43,957 bases of DNA from Alistipes muris (GCF_943193205.1 NZ_CALPDD010000015.1:1-43957), one strand, 5' to 3'. Positions 23,943-33,106 are shown, counted from the first letter of the stretch. The notes: a model not told the origin generated them from the letters alone. Numbers and translations: made by a program.

Positions 23943-24030
23943 GTTTTTATTAAATTTTTTTGCGATTTTTTTCAGAAAATTTAATATAGACAATCTTCAC
24001 GCCCTGGCTAAAACGTTTCAATATATTGTT

Positions 24031-24597
24031 TTACAGAGTGTTAGTTTTATACGCTTCCGCTTCGTGCTGCGCTATCTGTTCATCCGTGAACCGGCGCCCG
24101 ATAACCTTGGCCGGTACTCCGCCAAGAATCGAATAGGGCGGAAAATTCTTTGTAACCACCGCCCCGGCAGCCACGACCGTACCGCGCGCGATAGTCACTC
24201 CCTTAAGAATCGTTACGTTGCATCCAATCCAGACATCGTCGCCGATTTCCACGTCGCGGTCATTTTCCGGTAACTTTTCGGGAGGAGGAAATCCGTTTAT
24301 GGTCCGCCCGACGTGGTCGTAGCGGTGGTCCCCGCCGATGATGGTGACATTCGGCCCGATGGCCGTGTTGCTGCCGATACGTATATTGCTCAGATGCGCC
24401 AGCATGAAAGCCCGGGGACCTATGTATACATGGTCGCCGACCGTAATACGTTTGTAGCTGAAATGGGAACGCACCGGAAAGAAAACCAAATTCTTCCCGC
24501 ACGAGGCAAACAGGGGCCGCATCACCAGGCGTCCCAACGATTCGTAGGCGTTGACCGCTTCGCGGCAGATTTTTCCGGGTATTGCTGTTAGTTTCAT
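24031..24597 (-). CDS. Hexapeptide-repeat acyltransferase (acetyltransferase)
   Basis: A 188-residue left-handed beta-helix transferase (CatB/WbbJ type), probably O- or N-acetylating a sugar. Hexapeptide repeats run through VGDHVYIGPRAFMLAHLSNIRIGSNTAIGPNVTIIGG and VEIGDDVWIGCNVTILKGVTIARGTVVAAGAVVTKNFPPYSILGGVPAKVIGRRF, the classic acetyltransferase ending. The catalytic-type His lies in GGDHRYDHVG. Its start overlaps the stop of the adjacent glycosyltransferase (ATGA, 24594-24597). Last gene of the glycan cluster. Confidence 0.9.
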   Translation of the reverse strand: MKLTAIPGKICREAVNAYESLGRLVMRPLFASCGKNLVFFPVRSHFSYKRITVGDHVYIGPRAFMLAHLSNIRIGSNTAIGPNVTIIGGDHRYDHVGRTINGFPPPEKLPENDRDVEIGDDVWIGCNVTILKGVTIARGTVVAAGAVVTKNFPPYSILGGVPAKVIGRRFTDEQIAQHEAEAYKTNTL

Positions 24598-25751
24598 AGT
24601 CCTTTTTTTGAGTCGACAGTTTTTTCATAGACCGCCAGCAGGTCGGCGACCAGCTTTTCGGGCTCGAACCGGGCTACGTAGGCGCGGCCCCGCTCCGTCA
24701 TCCGGCGGCGCAGTTCTTCGTCCGCAAGAATCTCCGTCAGCTTGTCGGCCAGCTCCTGCGGGTCGTCCGGGTCGACATAGGCCTCATCGGGCCCGCCCGC
24801 TTCTTCCAGACACGAACCCGTCGCCCCGACGGTCGGCACGCCGCAGCACGCCGCTTCGATCATCGGAATGCCGAACCCCTCGAAGCGCGAAGGATAGACG
24901 AACACTTCGGCCATCCGGTAGAACGCCGGGAGGTCGGCGAATTTGACGTCGTGATAGATGTGGAGCCGCTCCGCAAGACCGTTTTCCGCCGCAAATTTCT
25001 CTACTTCAGCCGTGTAGGGGGTCCGTTTCCCGACCGCCACGATATGAATCGGCTCCGTCATCCGGGCCGCCGCCTGCACAAGCAGCAGCAGGTTCTTACG
25101 TTCTTCGATACTCCCCACGCTCAGCACATACCGCTCGGGCAGCCCGTATTGCGCACGCACCGCCCGTTTGGTTTCGTCCGTCACCTCGCGCTTGAAACTC
25201 TCGTCGCAGCCTTGGTAAACCACGTCGATTTTCTCGGGCGCAATGCCGAAAAAATCGACGATGTCGCGTTTGGTCGCTTCGCTGATGGCAATGATGCGGT
25301 CGGCCTGCCGACAAGCCGCACGGTATTTCCACGTATAAATCCGGCGGTCGAACCACTTGTAATAGGCCGGAAAACGCAGGAATATCAGGTCGTGAATCGT
25401 CACTACCGACGGGATGCCCCGCTTGCGCAGCCCCCACGGCAGCTCCGCCCCCAACCCGTGGAACAACGATACGTCGGCCGGAAGTTCACGGCAGACCCCC
25501 GCGCTGCGCCACCACGCTTTCGCCAACCCGTGTTTCGGGGTCCGGGGCAGGCGGAATTCAATCTGTTCGCACTCCGGCAATCGTTTGCGCAGGGCTTCCC
25601 GCCCGAGGTCGGGCGTATAGAGCAAATAGCGGTTCTGCGGAGCCGACCGGGCCAGCATCTCCACGATGGTGCGGCCGTAGTTACCCAAACCCGTAGCGTT
25701 GTGGGTGATGCGTTTGGCCTCGTAGGCTATCTTAAGCGGTTTGTCCGTCAT
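24594..25751 (-). CDS. Glycosyltransferase family 4 (mannosyltransferase-like)
   Basis: A 385-residue GT-B glycosyltransferase. Start MTDKPLKIAYEAKRITHNATGLGNYGRTIVEML carries the GxGxY-type donor/acceptor loop of family 4. The central DVSLFHGLG and SVVTIHDLIFLRFP follow, and the C-terminal nucleotide-sugar domain has VLSVGSIEERKNL and PSRFEGFGIPMIEAACCGVPTVG (the E-x7-E motif). The frame is open to 25934, but the ATG at 25751 gives the conserved start, overlapping the upstream gene by 20 bases. Sugar and acceptor are unknown; the cluster suggests a surface glycan. Confidence 0.9.
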   Translation of the reverse strand: MTDKPLKIAYEAKRITHNATGLGNYGRTIVEMLARSAPQNRYLLYTPDLGREALRKRLPECEQIEFRLPRTPKHGLAKAWWRSAGVCRELPADVSLFHGLGAELPWGLRKRGIPSVVTIHDLIFLRFPAYYKWFDRRIYTWKYRAACRQADRIIAISEATKRDIVDFFGIAPEKIDVVYQGCDESFKREVTDETKRAVRAQYGLPERYVLSVGSIEERKNLLLLVQAAARMTEPIHIVAVGKRTPYTAEVEKFAAENGLAERLHIYHDVKFADLPAFYRMAEVFVYPSRFEGFGIPMIEAACCGVPTVGATGSCLEEAGGPDEAYVDPDDPQELADKLTEILADEELRRRMTERGRAYVARFEPEKLVADLLAVYEKTVDSKKGL

Positions 25752-26856
25752 GGTAGAGAGCAAGATATTTGCAGTAAAAATGTTCGTAGGCAAGATTTTC
25801 TTCAAAATGGCGACGCCCGGCCGCACCCATCGCATCGCGCAGGGCCTTGTCGTCCAGTAGCCGGGCCAGCGCGGCGGCCAGCGCGGCTTCGTCGGCCGGA
25901 GGGACCAGCAGCCCCGTAACGCCCGCCACCGCATACTCCGGCTGCGAACCGTTGTCGGAAGCGATAACCGCGCAGCCCGCCTGCATCGACTCGATGAGCG
26001 TCAGACCGCCGCCCGCTTCGGGCACGACCGAGGGCAGCACCGAAATATCGGCCTGCGCAAGCAACGCTCCCGCATTGGGCACAAAACCGATGAATTCGAC
26101 CCGGACCTCCGGCGGCAACTTCGCCGCCAAGGCACGGAGCTTCGCAAGATATTCCGCGTTGTCGGTCGTCCCGGCGAAAACCAGCGCGAAGCCTCTTCCT
26201 CCCCCCATTCGGGCACAAGCACGCAACAACACGTCGCAGCCTTTCTCCTCGACCAGCCGTCCGCAAAACAGCAGCAGCGGAACGTCGGGAGCCAGCCCGT
26301 AAGTTTTCCGCAAATCGGGTGCTTCGCCGCCCATGCGTCCTTCGGGCGAGCTGTTGAGGATAATGGTCGTCCGTTCCCGGTCCATCGCCGGACCGGTCGA
26401 AAAAAACTCCTGCCGGGCCCGTTCCGAAACGAACGCCACCCGGTCCAAACGGCGGTACAGCCAACGGTGCAGCCAATCGCATTTGGCCCGGCGAACCAAA
26501 TGACGCGTCAGCACAATCCGCGGCCGCAGTCCGAACACCCGCACCAGGGCCCGGGCATAGAGCGCCGTAAACGCATCCTTGAAATGGTGCACATGGACCG
26601 TTGCCGGACGATGACGCAACATCAGCCAGGCAAGCGCCACCGCCGAAAACAAATCGGGTATCCCCTTGAGCGGCAGGCGATAGAACGGAACCGGCACGTC
26701 GGCCGTGCGTTCACGGATGACCTGCCCCGAGCGGGCAATCAGCACCACCTTGTAGCCGTCGGCCGTCAGCCGCCGAGAAAGATCGGCTATGAACTGTTCG
26801 CCGCCGCCCCATGTCGCGGAAGCAAAAATCTGAAAAATCGGTTTCTCTGTCTTCAT
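25732..26856 (-). CDS. Glycosyltransferase family 4
   Basis: A 374-residue GT-B enzyme of the family 4 type. The N-terminus IFQIFASATWGGGEQFIADLSRRLTADGYKVVLIARSG holds the glycine-rich acceptor loop. TVHVHHFKDAFTALYARAL, LLLFCGRLVEEKGCDVLLRA and the donor-site PSVVPEAGGGLTLIESMQAGCAVIAS complete the fold. Twelve bases separate it from the family 2 glycosyltransferase upstream, and it overlaps the next gene by 20, so the cluster is one transcript. The transferred sugar cannot be told. Confidence 0.9.
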   Translation of the reverse strand: MKTEKPIFQIFASATWGGGEQFIADLSRRLTADGYKVVLIARSGQVIRERTADVPVPFYRLPLKGIPDLFSAVALAWLMLRHRPATVHVHHFKDAFTALYARALVRVFGLRPRIVLTRHLVRRAKCDWLHRWLYRRLDRVAFVSERARQEFFSTGPAMDRERTTIILNSSPEGRMGGEAPDLRKTYGLAPDVPLLLFCGRLVEEKGCDVLLRACARMGGGRGFALVFAGTTDNAEYLAKLRALAAKLPPEVRVEFIGFVPNAGALLAQADISVLPSVVPEAGGGLTLIESMQAGCAVIASDNGSQPEYAVAGVTGLLVPPADEAALAAALARLLDDKALRDAMGAAGRRHFEENLAYEHFYCKYLALYHDGQTA

Positions 26857-26868
26857 GTTATCCTTTTA

Positions 26869-27888
26869 TCAGCGCGACAAACGGCGTTTGATACTCTCAC
26901 CCCAACGGAACACCGTTGAAAGGGCGATAACCGCCGGGCGCAAGGCCCGCCGTCGGTCGAGCCGGAAAAGCAGCAATTGCTTGCCCGAAAAAATCGTCCG
27001 CAAGGCTTTCCGATAACGCGGTGCCATCTCGTGCAGTTTCTTGGCTAATTCGTCCGAACCTCTCCAGCTGTTGCTGCTTTTGGAAATATAGCTTACGTAC
27101 CACCTCACCCCGCTGACCAATGACAGGAATTCGGCCTGCTCCGGGGTGACGGCTCCGGCATTCCGCACGAAAATATCGTCCACGCACTCCGCAAACTTCT
27201 TGCAGTAATCGAACGTCAGCTTGTTGCGGTGAATCGACGACCCGGCCCGCTGCAAATAGTTGTAACCTACATAGTCGATTATGCGGACCCGGGCGACCCG
27301 GCAGCCAATCTGCAAATTGAGGAGAAGGTCCTGCCCCATCGGCATGGGATAATGGCAAAGCGATTCGCCGAACAGCTCCCGCCGATAAATCTTGGACCAC
27401 AGGGCAGGCATAATTTCATGTCCGACAACGCTTTGCAAAAAAACATCACCGTCCATTACACCTAAGTTTCGTTCGGGCACCGCCGTCCGGTAGGTCCGCG
27501 AAACACGCGTATATCCGCAGCATACCATATCGCAGTCTCCCTCCTCCTCGATGGCCGCCACCATCCGCTCCAGCATGTCGGGCTCCCACCAGTCGTCGCC
27601 GTCCAGGAAACAGACATACCGCCCGCGAACATGGGCAAGCGCCGTTTCGCGGGCGCGGGCGACACCCTGGTTTTCCTTATGAACCGCCACGATGCGTGCG
27701 TCGGCAGCGGCGTGGCGCTGAATCGCGGCCCAGGAGCCGTCGCACGAACCGTCGTCGACCACGATGGCCTCGAAACGGCCGAACGTCTGCCCCGCGACCG
27801 ATTCCAGACAACGGTCGACGTAGGCTTCCAGATTGTAAACCGGAACGATTATCGAAACAACCGGTTCCGAAGTCTCTTCACTTATCAT
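26869..27888 (-). CDS. Glycosyltransferase family 2
   Basis: A 339-residue GT-A enzyme. It begins MISEETSEPVVSIIVPVYNLEAYVDRCLESVAGQTFGRFEAIVVDDGSCDGSW, the family 2 nucleotide-binding signature. The metal-binding D-x-D appears in VCFLDGDDWWEPDMLERM. The MPALWSKIYRRELFGE segment is typical of WcaA/EpsE-like enzymes. The C-terminal third is basic and helical. The longer frame to 28770 is a shadow of the FAD-dehydrogenase gene; the true start is 27888, five bases after that gene. Probably makes a linkage in the same surface glycan. Confidence 0.9.
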   Translation of the reverse strand: MISEETSEPVVSIIVPVYNLEAYVDRCLESVAGQTFGRFEAIVVDDGSCDGSWAAIQRHAAADARIVAVHKENQGVARARETALAHVRGRYVCFLDGDDWWEPDMLERMVAAIEEEGDCDMVCCGYTRVSRTYRTAVPERNLGVMDGDVFLQSVVGHEIMPALWSKIYRRELFGESLCHYPMPMGQDLLLNLQIGCRVARVRIIDYVGYNYLQRAGSSIHRNKLTFDYCKKFAECVDDIFVRNAGAVTPEQAEFLSLVSGVRWYVSYISKSSNSWRGSDELAKKLHEMAPRYRKALRTIFSGKQLLLFRLDRRRALRPAVIALSTVFRWGESIKRRLSR

Positions 27889-27893
27889 CGGTT

Positions 27894-29447
27894 TTATTGA
27901 ATGTATGCTTTCACCCGGTCGGCAATCCGCTCGCCGTCGAGCGCCGCCGAAATGATGCCGCCCGCATAGCCTGCACCCTCGCCCGACGGGAACAGACCGC
28001 CGACGTCGGGGTGCATCAGCGTCGCCGGGTCGCGCGGAATGCGGACGGGCGACGAGGTGCGCGATTCGACCCCCACGACCACCGCGTCGGAGGTGACGAA
28101 ACCTCGCATCCGGCGGCCGAAGGTCGCGATTCCGGCCCGCAGCCCCTCCGCGATGAAGCGCGGCATCCAACGGTCCAGCCGCGACGGCACGATACCCGGA
28201 ATATAGGAGGTCGACGGCAGCGTACCGCTCGCACGCCCGGCCACGAAATCGGCCACGCGCTGGGCCGGAGCTATCTGGTGCTCGCCGCCGTATTGCCGCG
28301 CGAGCTCTTCGAACTGATGCTGGAACTTCAGTCCCGACAGCTCGCCCCATTCGGCGCGCAGATGCCCGAAGTCGCCGAGCCTTACCTCCGTCACGATTCC
28401 CGAATTGGCATAAGGCGACGTGCGGCCGCTGGGCGACATGCCGTTGACCACCGACTGCGCGGCATCGGTCATGGCCGGGACGATGAAGCCGCCGGGGCAC
28501 ATGCAGAACGAGTAGACCCCGCGGCCGCCCTCCTGGCTGACAAGCGAATAGGCCGCCGCCGGAAGGTATTCGCCGCGCTCGGCGCAGTGGTACTGAATCG
28601 AATCGATGAGCGCCTGCGGATGCTCGATGCGGACCCCCATCGCAAAGGGCTTGGCTTCGAGCCGGACCCCCTGCCTGTGAAGCAGTTCGTAAATATCGTG
28701 CGCCGAGTGGCCCGTCGCCAGCACCACCGCGGCCCCCTCGATCCGTTCGTCGCCGCACTCCACGCCGCAAATCCGCCCGCCCTTGATTATCAGGCCGGTC
28801 ACCCGCCGCTCGAAAAGCACCTCGCCGCCTGCGTCGACGATGGTCTTGCGGATGTTGCGGATGATGCCCGGCAGCCGGTCGGTGCCGATGTGCGGATGGG
28901 CTTCGTAGAGGATTTCGGGCGTCGCGCCGTGGAAAACCAGCGTCCGGAGCGCCTTGTTGTAATCGCCGCGTTTCTTGCTGCGAGTGAAGAGCTTGCCGTC
29001 CGAAAAAGTCCCCGCGCCACCCTCGCCGAACGCGTAGTTGGAATCGGGGTCGACCCGGCCGTTGCGGTTGATTCGGGCGATGTCGACCTTGCGGGCCGAG
29101 ACGTCGCGCCCCCGCTCCAACAGAACGGGCCGCAGACCCAGCTCGATAAGCCGCAGAGCCGCGAACAACCCCGCGGGACCGGCCCCCACAATAACCACCT
29201 CCGTGCGCCCTGCCACCGACGGATAATCGAAATGCACGGGCCCCGGCGTCGGCTCGCCGTCGACGAAAATTTCCAGCGTGAGGTTGACTTTCGGCTGGCG
29301 CTGCCGCGCGTCTATCGACCGCTTGACCACCCGCACCAATGCCACGTCGCGTTCGGCCACACCCATCCGACGGGCCGCCAGCGCCGTATAAAACCGGGCG
29401 TCGGCCGCTTCGCGCGGGGAGAGGACAAGGGTGATTTGACGGGACAT
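27894..29447 (-). CDS. FAD-dependent dehydrogenase (COG2509 type)
   Basis: A 517-residue flavoprotein. An N-terminal domain of about 75 residues precedes the dinucleotide-binding motif VVIVGAGPAGLFAALRLIELG (GxGxxG at residues 88-93). EGGAGTFSDGKLFTRSKKRGDY, ECGDERIEGAAVVLATGHSAHDIY and the C-terminal PDVGGLFPSGEGAGYAGGIISAALDGERIAD are diagnostic for this uncharacterised dehydrogenase family. The physiological substrate is unknown. It is transcribed just ahead of the glycosyltransferases; whether it belongs functionally to them or is only a neighbour is open. Upstream, on the minus strand, only a weak CATTTTTG promoter match is seen. Confidence 0.88.
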   Translation of the reverse strand: MSRQITLVLSPREAADARFYTALAARRMGVAERDVALVRVVKRSIDARQRQPKVNLTLEIFVDGEPTPGPVHFDYPSVAGRTEVVIVGAGPAGLFAALRLIELGLRPVLLERGRDVSARKVDIARINRNGRVDPDSNYAFGEGGAGTFSDGKLFTRSKKRGDYNKALRTLVFHGATPEILYEAHPHIGTDRLPGIIRNIRKTIVDAGGEVLFERRVTGLIIKGGRICGVECGDERIEGAAVVLATGHSAHDIYELLHRQGVRLEAKPFAMGVRIEHPQALIDSIQYHCAERGEYLPAAAYSLVSQEGGRGVYSFCMCPGGFIVPAMTDAAQSVVNGMSPSGRTSPYANSGIVTEVRLGDFGHLRAEWGELSGLKFQHQFEELARQYGGEHQIAPAQRVADFVAGRASGTLPSTSYIPGIVPSRLDRWMPRFIAEGLRAGIATFGRRMRGFVTSDAVVVGVESRTSSPVRIPRDPATLMHPDVGGLFPSGEGAGYAGGIISAALDGERIADRVKAYIQ

Positions 29448-29454
29448 TCTATTA

Positions 29455-29611
29455 AAGGTTATAGGTTAAAAGTTAAAGGTCAAAAATGCAATTGAACGGA
29501 AACCGAGGCACCTGCGGACTGCATCCGGCAAAAACGTGCGCTCCGAATCCGTCTTATGAACGGCTCTTGAATATTTTCGTTTTCACGTTTCACCTTTCAC
29601 TTTTCACTTTA
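29455..29611. repeat. Intergenic inverted repeat, AAAGTTAAAGGT/CACCTTTCACTTTTCAC family
   Basis: Left part AGGTTATAGGTTAAAAGTTAAAGGTCAA (around 29457-29484) and right part CACGTTTCACCTTTCACTTTTCACTTT (29585-29611) form an imperfect inverted repeat like the one at 4281-4444. It separates the FAD-dehydrogenase start from the polA stop, and no terminator of normal GC content was seen here. Confidence 0.6.
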
Positions 29612-29614
29612 TAC

Positions 29615-32488
29615 TCAATGTGCTTCCAGCCAGTTCCGGCCCGCTCCGCACTCGGCCAGCAGCCGGACTTTGAGCGCCGCGGCCTGCTCCATGCTCTCCG
29701 TGATGATACGTGCAACCTGCTCTTGTTCAGCTATCAGCGTGTCGACCACCAATTCGTCGTGCACCTGCAGGATGACCCGCGAACGGATTCCCTCGGCCGC
29801 AAAACGGCGGTGCACCTCGATCATCGCTATCTTCATGATGTCGGCCGCCGAACCCTGTATCGGAGCGTTCACGGCGTTGCGCTCGGCCAGACCGCGCGCC
29901 ACGGCATTGTGCGAAGCGATGTCGTTCAAGTAACGCCGACGGCCGAAAATCGTCGCAACGAAACCTTCCTCCTTGGCCTTTTCGACCACGTGCTCCATGT
30001 ATTCCTTCACTTTCGGATACGACGCGAAATAACCCTCTATCAGCTCGCGGGCCTCCTTGCGGGGGATTTCGAGCCGCTGGCTCAAGCCGAACGCCGAAAT
30101 CCCGTAGATGATTCCGAAATTGGCCGTCTTGGCCCGGCGGCGCTCTTCGGTCGTCACTTCGTCGATGCGTTTGCCGAACAGACGCGCCGCTGTCGCCGCG
30201 TGGATGTCCTCGCCGTGCTCGAACGCCGCTATCAGCGATTCGTCGCCCGAGAGGTGGGCCATCAGCCGCAACTCCACCTGGCTGTAATCCGCCGACAGCA
30301 ACACATGTTCTTCGTCCGTAGGGATGAACGCCTTGCGGATGCGGCGGCCCATCTCCTCGCGGACCGGAATGTTCTGGAGATTGGGATTGGCCGACGACAG
30401 ACGGCCCGTCGCCGTAACGGCCTGGTTGAACGACGTATGGATTCGTCCCGTCGCCCGGTTCACCAGCTGGGGCAGCGCCTCCACATAGGTCGACAGCAGT
30501 TTCTTGACCCCGCGGTATTCGAGTATCAAGGCCACGATGCGGTGCTTGTGGGCAAACGATTGCAGATACTCCTCGTCGGTGCAAAACTGCTTGGTTTTGG
30601 TCATCTTGGGTTTCTCGGCGATGCGCATCCTGCCGAAGAGCACTTCGCCCAGCTGGCGCGCCGAATTGATGTTGAGCGACGGTTCGCCCGCCTCGCGGCG
30701 GATTTCGGCTTCCAGCTCCGCGATTTTCCGGCTCAGCTCCACGCTGTACTCAGCCAGCGCGTCGACATCGATGCGCACACCAGCCATTTCGATGTCGGCC
30801 AGCACCTCGATCATCGGCTCCTCGATGCGGAAATAGAGGTCGTGCAGCCCCAGCTCCTCGACCATCGGATAGAGTTTCTGCTTGAGCTGGTAGGTCACGT
30901 CGGCATCCTCCGCCGCATATTCCTTGACCCGCTCCACGTTCACCAGGTCCATCGTCAGTTGCTTGGAGCCCTTGCCTATCAAGGTCTCGATTTCGATGGG
31001 CCGATAGTTCAGATAGCGCTCCGACAAGGCGTTCATGTTGTGGCGCGATTCCGGGTCGAGCAGATAATGCAGAATCATCGTGTCGAACTTCCGGCCCCGC
31101 ATGGCGATTCCGAGCCGCCGCAGGACCATCAGGTCGAACTTGACGTTCTGCCCGATTTTGTCGATTTTTTCGTTCTCGAAAAGCGGCTTCACCAAAGCCG
31201 CCAGCTCCGCCGTATTTTCCTCCTTGAAAGGGATATACCACGCCTCGTGGGCCCTTACGGCCAGCGACAGCCCCACGATCCGGTCGGTGAAAATATCCAG
31301 CCCCGTGGTCTCGGTGTCGAAACAGAATTCGGGATACTTTTCGATTTCGGCCACCGCCTGCCGCACCGCTTCCGGCGTGTCGGCCAATATATACAGGTGC
31401 GACGTGTCGAGCGCCGTCCGCAGCGGCTCCGGCTCGGGAACGGTTTCCACAAGCAGCGATTCTTCCACGACCGCGTCGGCCGCAGGCACCGCCGGACCCG
31501 CAAAGAGGTCGCCCTGCCCCGCCAGCGCCGCCTTTTTGGCCGCCGCCGACTTCGCCCGGGCCATTTCGGCCAATTGGCGCTGCGCCTCCTGCCGGGGAGC
31601 GTCGGAGAGCGGTTCGGCGGGCGCCACGTTGGTCAGGTCGCCAAGAAACGACTTGAAATCCAATTCGGCGAACAGGGCCCGCAGGTCGTCGATATGCGGG
31701 TCGCACATCGTCAATTCTTCCTCGCGGAACTCGATGGGCACGTCCAAGCAGATGGTCGTCAGCTTCTTGGCCAACATCAGATTGTCGGCCCACGCCGCGA
31801 TTTTCTCGCCCTGCTTGCCCGGAATGCTGGCCACGTTGGCCAGGATGTTCTCCACCGGACCCCATTCCTGCACCAGCTTGCACGCGATTTTCTCGCCGAT
31901 ACCCGGCACGCCGGGGATATTGTCCGACGCATCGCCCCACAGGGCCAGGATGTCGCGCACGAGCACCGGGTCGTCGATACCGTACTTCTCGCGGATGGCC
32001 GCAGGGTCTACGATTTCGATTCCGTCCGTGCCTTTCTGCTTGTAAATCTTGCAGTTGTCGCGCACCAACTGGCCGTAGTCCTTGTCGGGCGTCACCATAT
32101 AGACGTCGTAGCCCGCGTCGGCGCCCTTCTGCGAAAGGGTCCCTATCACGTCGTCGGCCTCGTAGCCCGCCACCTCCAGAATCGGGATGCACATCGCCTC
32201 CAGCACCCGCTTGACATAGGGCACCGAAAGGATGATGTCCTCGGGCGTTTCGCTGCGGTTGGCCTTGTAGTCCGTGAAGATTTCGCGGCGGAAGCTGCCC
32301 CCCTTGGGGTCGAACGCCACGCCCAGCAAATCCGGGCGCTCGCGCTTGAGAATGTCGCGCAGGAATTTGACGAACCCGAACACCACCGAGGTATTCATCC
32401 CCGTGCGGTTACGCATCGGGCGTCCCAGAAATGCGTAGTAGTACTTGAACATCAACGCGTATGCGTCGACCAGAAACAGTTTTTTCAT
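29615..32488 (-). CDS. polA: DNA polymerase I
   Basis: Repair and Okazaki-fragment-processing polymerase, 957 residues. N-terminal 5'-3' exonuclease domain (about 1-285; FLVDAYALMFKYYYAF, GYEADDVIGTL, TPDKDYGQLV, WGDASDNIPGVPGIGEK). An Ala/Glu-rich linker runs at about 290-360. The 3'-5' exonuclease domain has an intact DTETTG at 391-396, so proofreading is likely. The polymerase domain has motif A DYSQVELRLMAHLSGDE, the finger helix RRRAKTANFGIIYGIS and motif C VHDELV. The frame is open to 32992, but the true start is 32488, 23 bases after queD. Promoter shared with queD. Confidence 0.96.
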   Translation of the reverse strand: MKKLFLVDAYALMFKYYYAFLGRPMRNRTGMNTSVVFGFVKFLRDILKRERPDLLGVAFDPKGGSFRREIFTDYKANRSETPEDIILSVPYVKRVLEAMCIPILEVAGYEADDVIGTLSQKGADAGYDVYMVTPDKDYGQLVRDNCKIYKQKGTDGIEIVDPAAIREKYGIDDPVLVRDILALWGDASDNIPGVPGIGEKIACKLVQEWGPVENILANVASIPGKQGEKIAAWADNLMLAKKLTTICLDVPIEFREEELTMCDPHIDDLRALFAELDFKSFLGDLTNVAPAEPLSDAPRQEAQRQLAEMARAKSAAAKKAALAGQGDLFAGPAVPAADAVVEESLLVETVPEPEPLRTALDTSHLYILADTPEAVRQAVAEIEKYPEFCFDTETTGLDIFTDRIVGLSLAVRAHEAWYIPFKEENTAELAALVKPLFENEKIDKIGQNVKFDLMVLRRLGIAMRGRKFDTMILHYLLDPESRHNMNALSERYLNYRPIEIETLIGKGSKQLTMDLVNVERVKEYAAEDADVTYQLKQKLYPMVEELGLHDLYFRIEEPMIEVLADIEMAGVRIDVDALAEYSVELSRKIAELEAEIRREAGEPSLNINSARQLGEVLFGRMRIAEKPKMTKTKQFCTDEEYLQSFAHKHRIVALILEYRGVKKLLSTYVEALPQLVNRATGRIHTSFNQAVTATGRLSSANPNLQNIPVREEMGRRIRKAFIPTDEEHVLLSADYSQVELRLMAHLSGDESLIAAFEHGEDIHAATAARLFGKRIDEVTTEERRRAKTANFGIIYGISAFGLSQRLEIPRKEARELIEGYFASYPKVKEYMEHVVEKAKEEGFVATIFGRRRYLNDIASHNAVARGLAERNAVNAPIQGSAADIMKIAMIEVHRRFAAEGIRSRVILQVHDELVVDTLIAEQEQVARIITESMEQAAALKVRLLAECGAGRNWLEAH

Positions 32489-32511
32489 ATCCCTTCGGTT
32501 GCGTCCCGGCC

Positions 32512-32973
32512 TCAGGCTCCGGGACGGTTGTCTTCGGCGAACCACTCCGCAAAGGAGGTCGCGGTTTCGTGCAGGCGCAGCGACCAGAGCTGCACGCCCT
32601 GCGGCAGCCGGGCCGCAATCCGCTGCGCGAAATCGGCCAGCATGTTCTCGCAGGTGGGCTGGTAATCCACCTCCGCGATATTGCCGAATTGCCGGGCGAG
32701 CGTCGCACGCAACTCCTCGTTGGCCGCTGTCGCCCTCAGAATCAGCGTGTGGTCCAGCCGACCGACGATTTCCTCGGTCACGATGCGTTTGAGCATCCCG
32801 AAGTCCATGACCATCCCGCACTTGGGGTCGCCCTCGGCAGTCGAGGGTTCGCCTTTCACCGTCACGAACAAACGGTACGAATGGCCGTGTATTTCGCGGC
32901 ACGGACCGTCGTAGCCTTCCAGCGCATGGGCCGCCTCGAACGAAAATTCTTTTGTCAGTCTTATCGTTGCCAT
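32512..32973 (-). CDS. queD: 6-carboxytetrahydropterin synthase (QueD/PTPS family)
   Basis: Converts dihydroneopterin triphosphate to 6-carboxy-tetrahydropterin in queuosine synthesis; the substrate is made by FolE (8011-8619). The protein is 153 residues. The zinc ligands are in FSFEAAHALEGYDG and EIHGHSY. The catalytic Cys is in GPCREIHGHSYRL, and MVMDFGMLKRIV plus DHTLIL and PTCENMLADFA complete the signature. The start at 32973 gives MATIRLTKEFSFEAAHAL and lies six bases from the promoter's -7 box, so the leader is nearly absent. First gene of a queD-polA unit driven by the dispersed bidirectional promoter repeat. Confidence 0.92.
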   Translation of the reverse strand: MATIRLTKEFSFEAAHALEGYDGPCREIHGHSYRLFVTVKGEPSTAEGDPKCGMVMDFGMLKRIVTEEIVGRLDHTLILRATAANEELRATLARQFGNIAEVDYQPTCENMLADFAQRIAARLPQGVQLWSLRLHETATSFAEWFAEDNRPGA

Positions 32974-32978
32974 AAATG

Positions 32979-33010
32979 CAAAGATAACGCAAGTCGAGAG
33001 CAATGCCAAA
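32979..33010 (-). promoter_or_regulatory. Promoter of queD-polA inside the dispersed repeat
   Basis: Minus strand: TTTG (33007-33010), a 20-base spacer, TATCTTTG (32979-32986). The -33 TTTG is one arm of the central palindrome of the repeat. The -7 box is only five bases from the queD ATG; a transcript would be leaderless or nearly so. Confidence 0.75.
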
Positions 33011-33046
33011 TTTATTTGGACATTGCCGAGACGCAGCCTATCTTCG
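32979..33046 (-). repeat. Dispersed bidirectional-promoter repeat, copy A
   Basis: A 68-base unit that is identical to 37609-37676 (opposite orientation) at 66 of 68 positions. The centre (33001-33025) is a 25-base near-palindrome with core CCAAATTTATTTGG, flanked by CAATG and CATTG. From the core, TTTG-20-TATCTTTG reads on the minus strand and TTTG-20-TATCTTCG reads on the plus strand (33015-33046). Both distances are exactly 20. Confidence 0.85.
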
Positions 33047-33106
33047 GCGTACAGACAAAGTGCGCAAGCCGAGAAACCCCCGATACCCTATTCCGCCCTC
33101 AACCAC

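Noticed and set aside
29486..32665. A 1059-codon open frame on the plus strand opposite polA, and similar long antisense frames opposite recJ, SGNH and others
   Set aside because: They are mirror frames of well-recognised genes in GC-rich DNA, have no protein family features and begin inside other genes.
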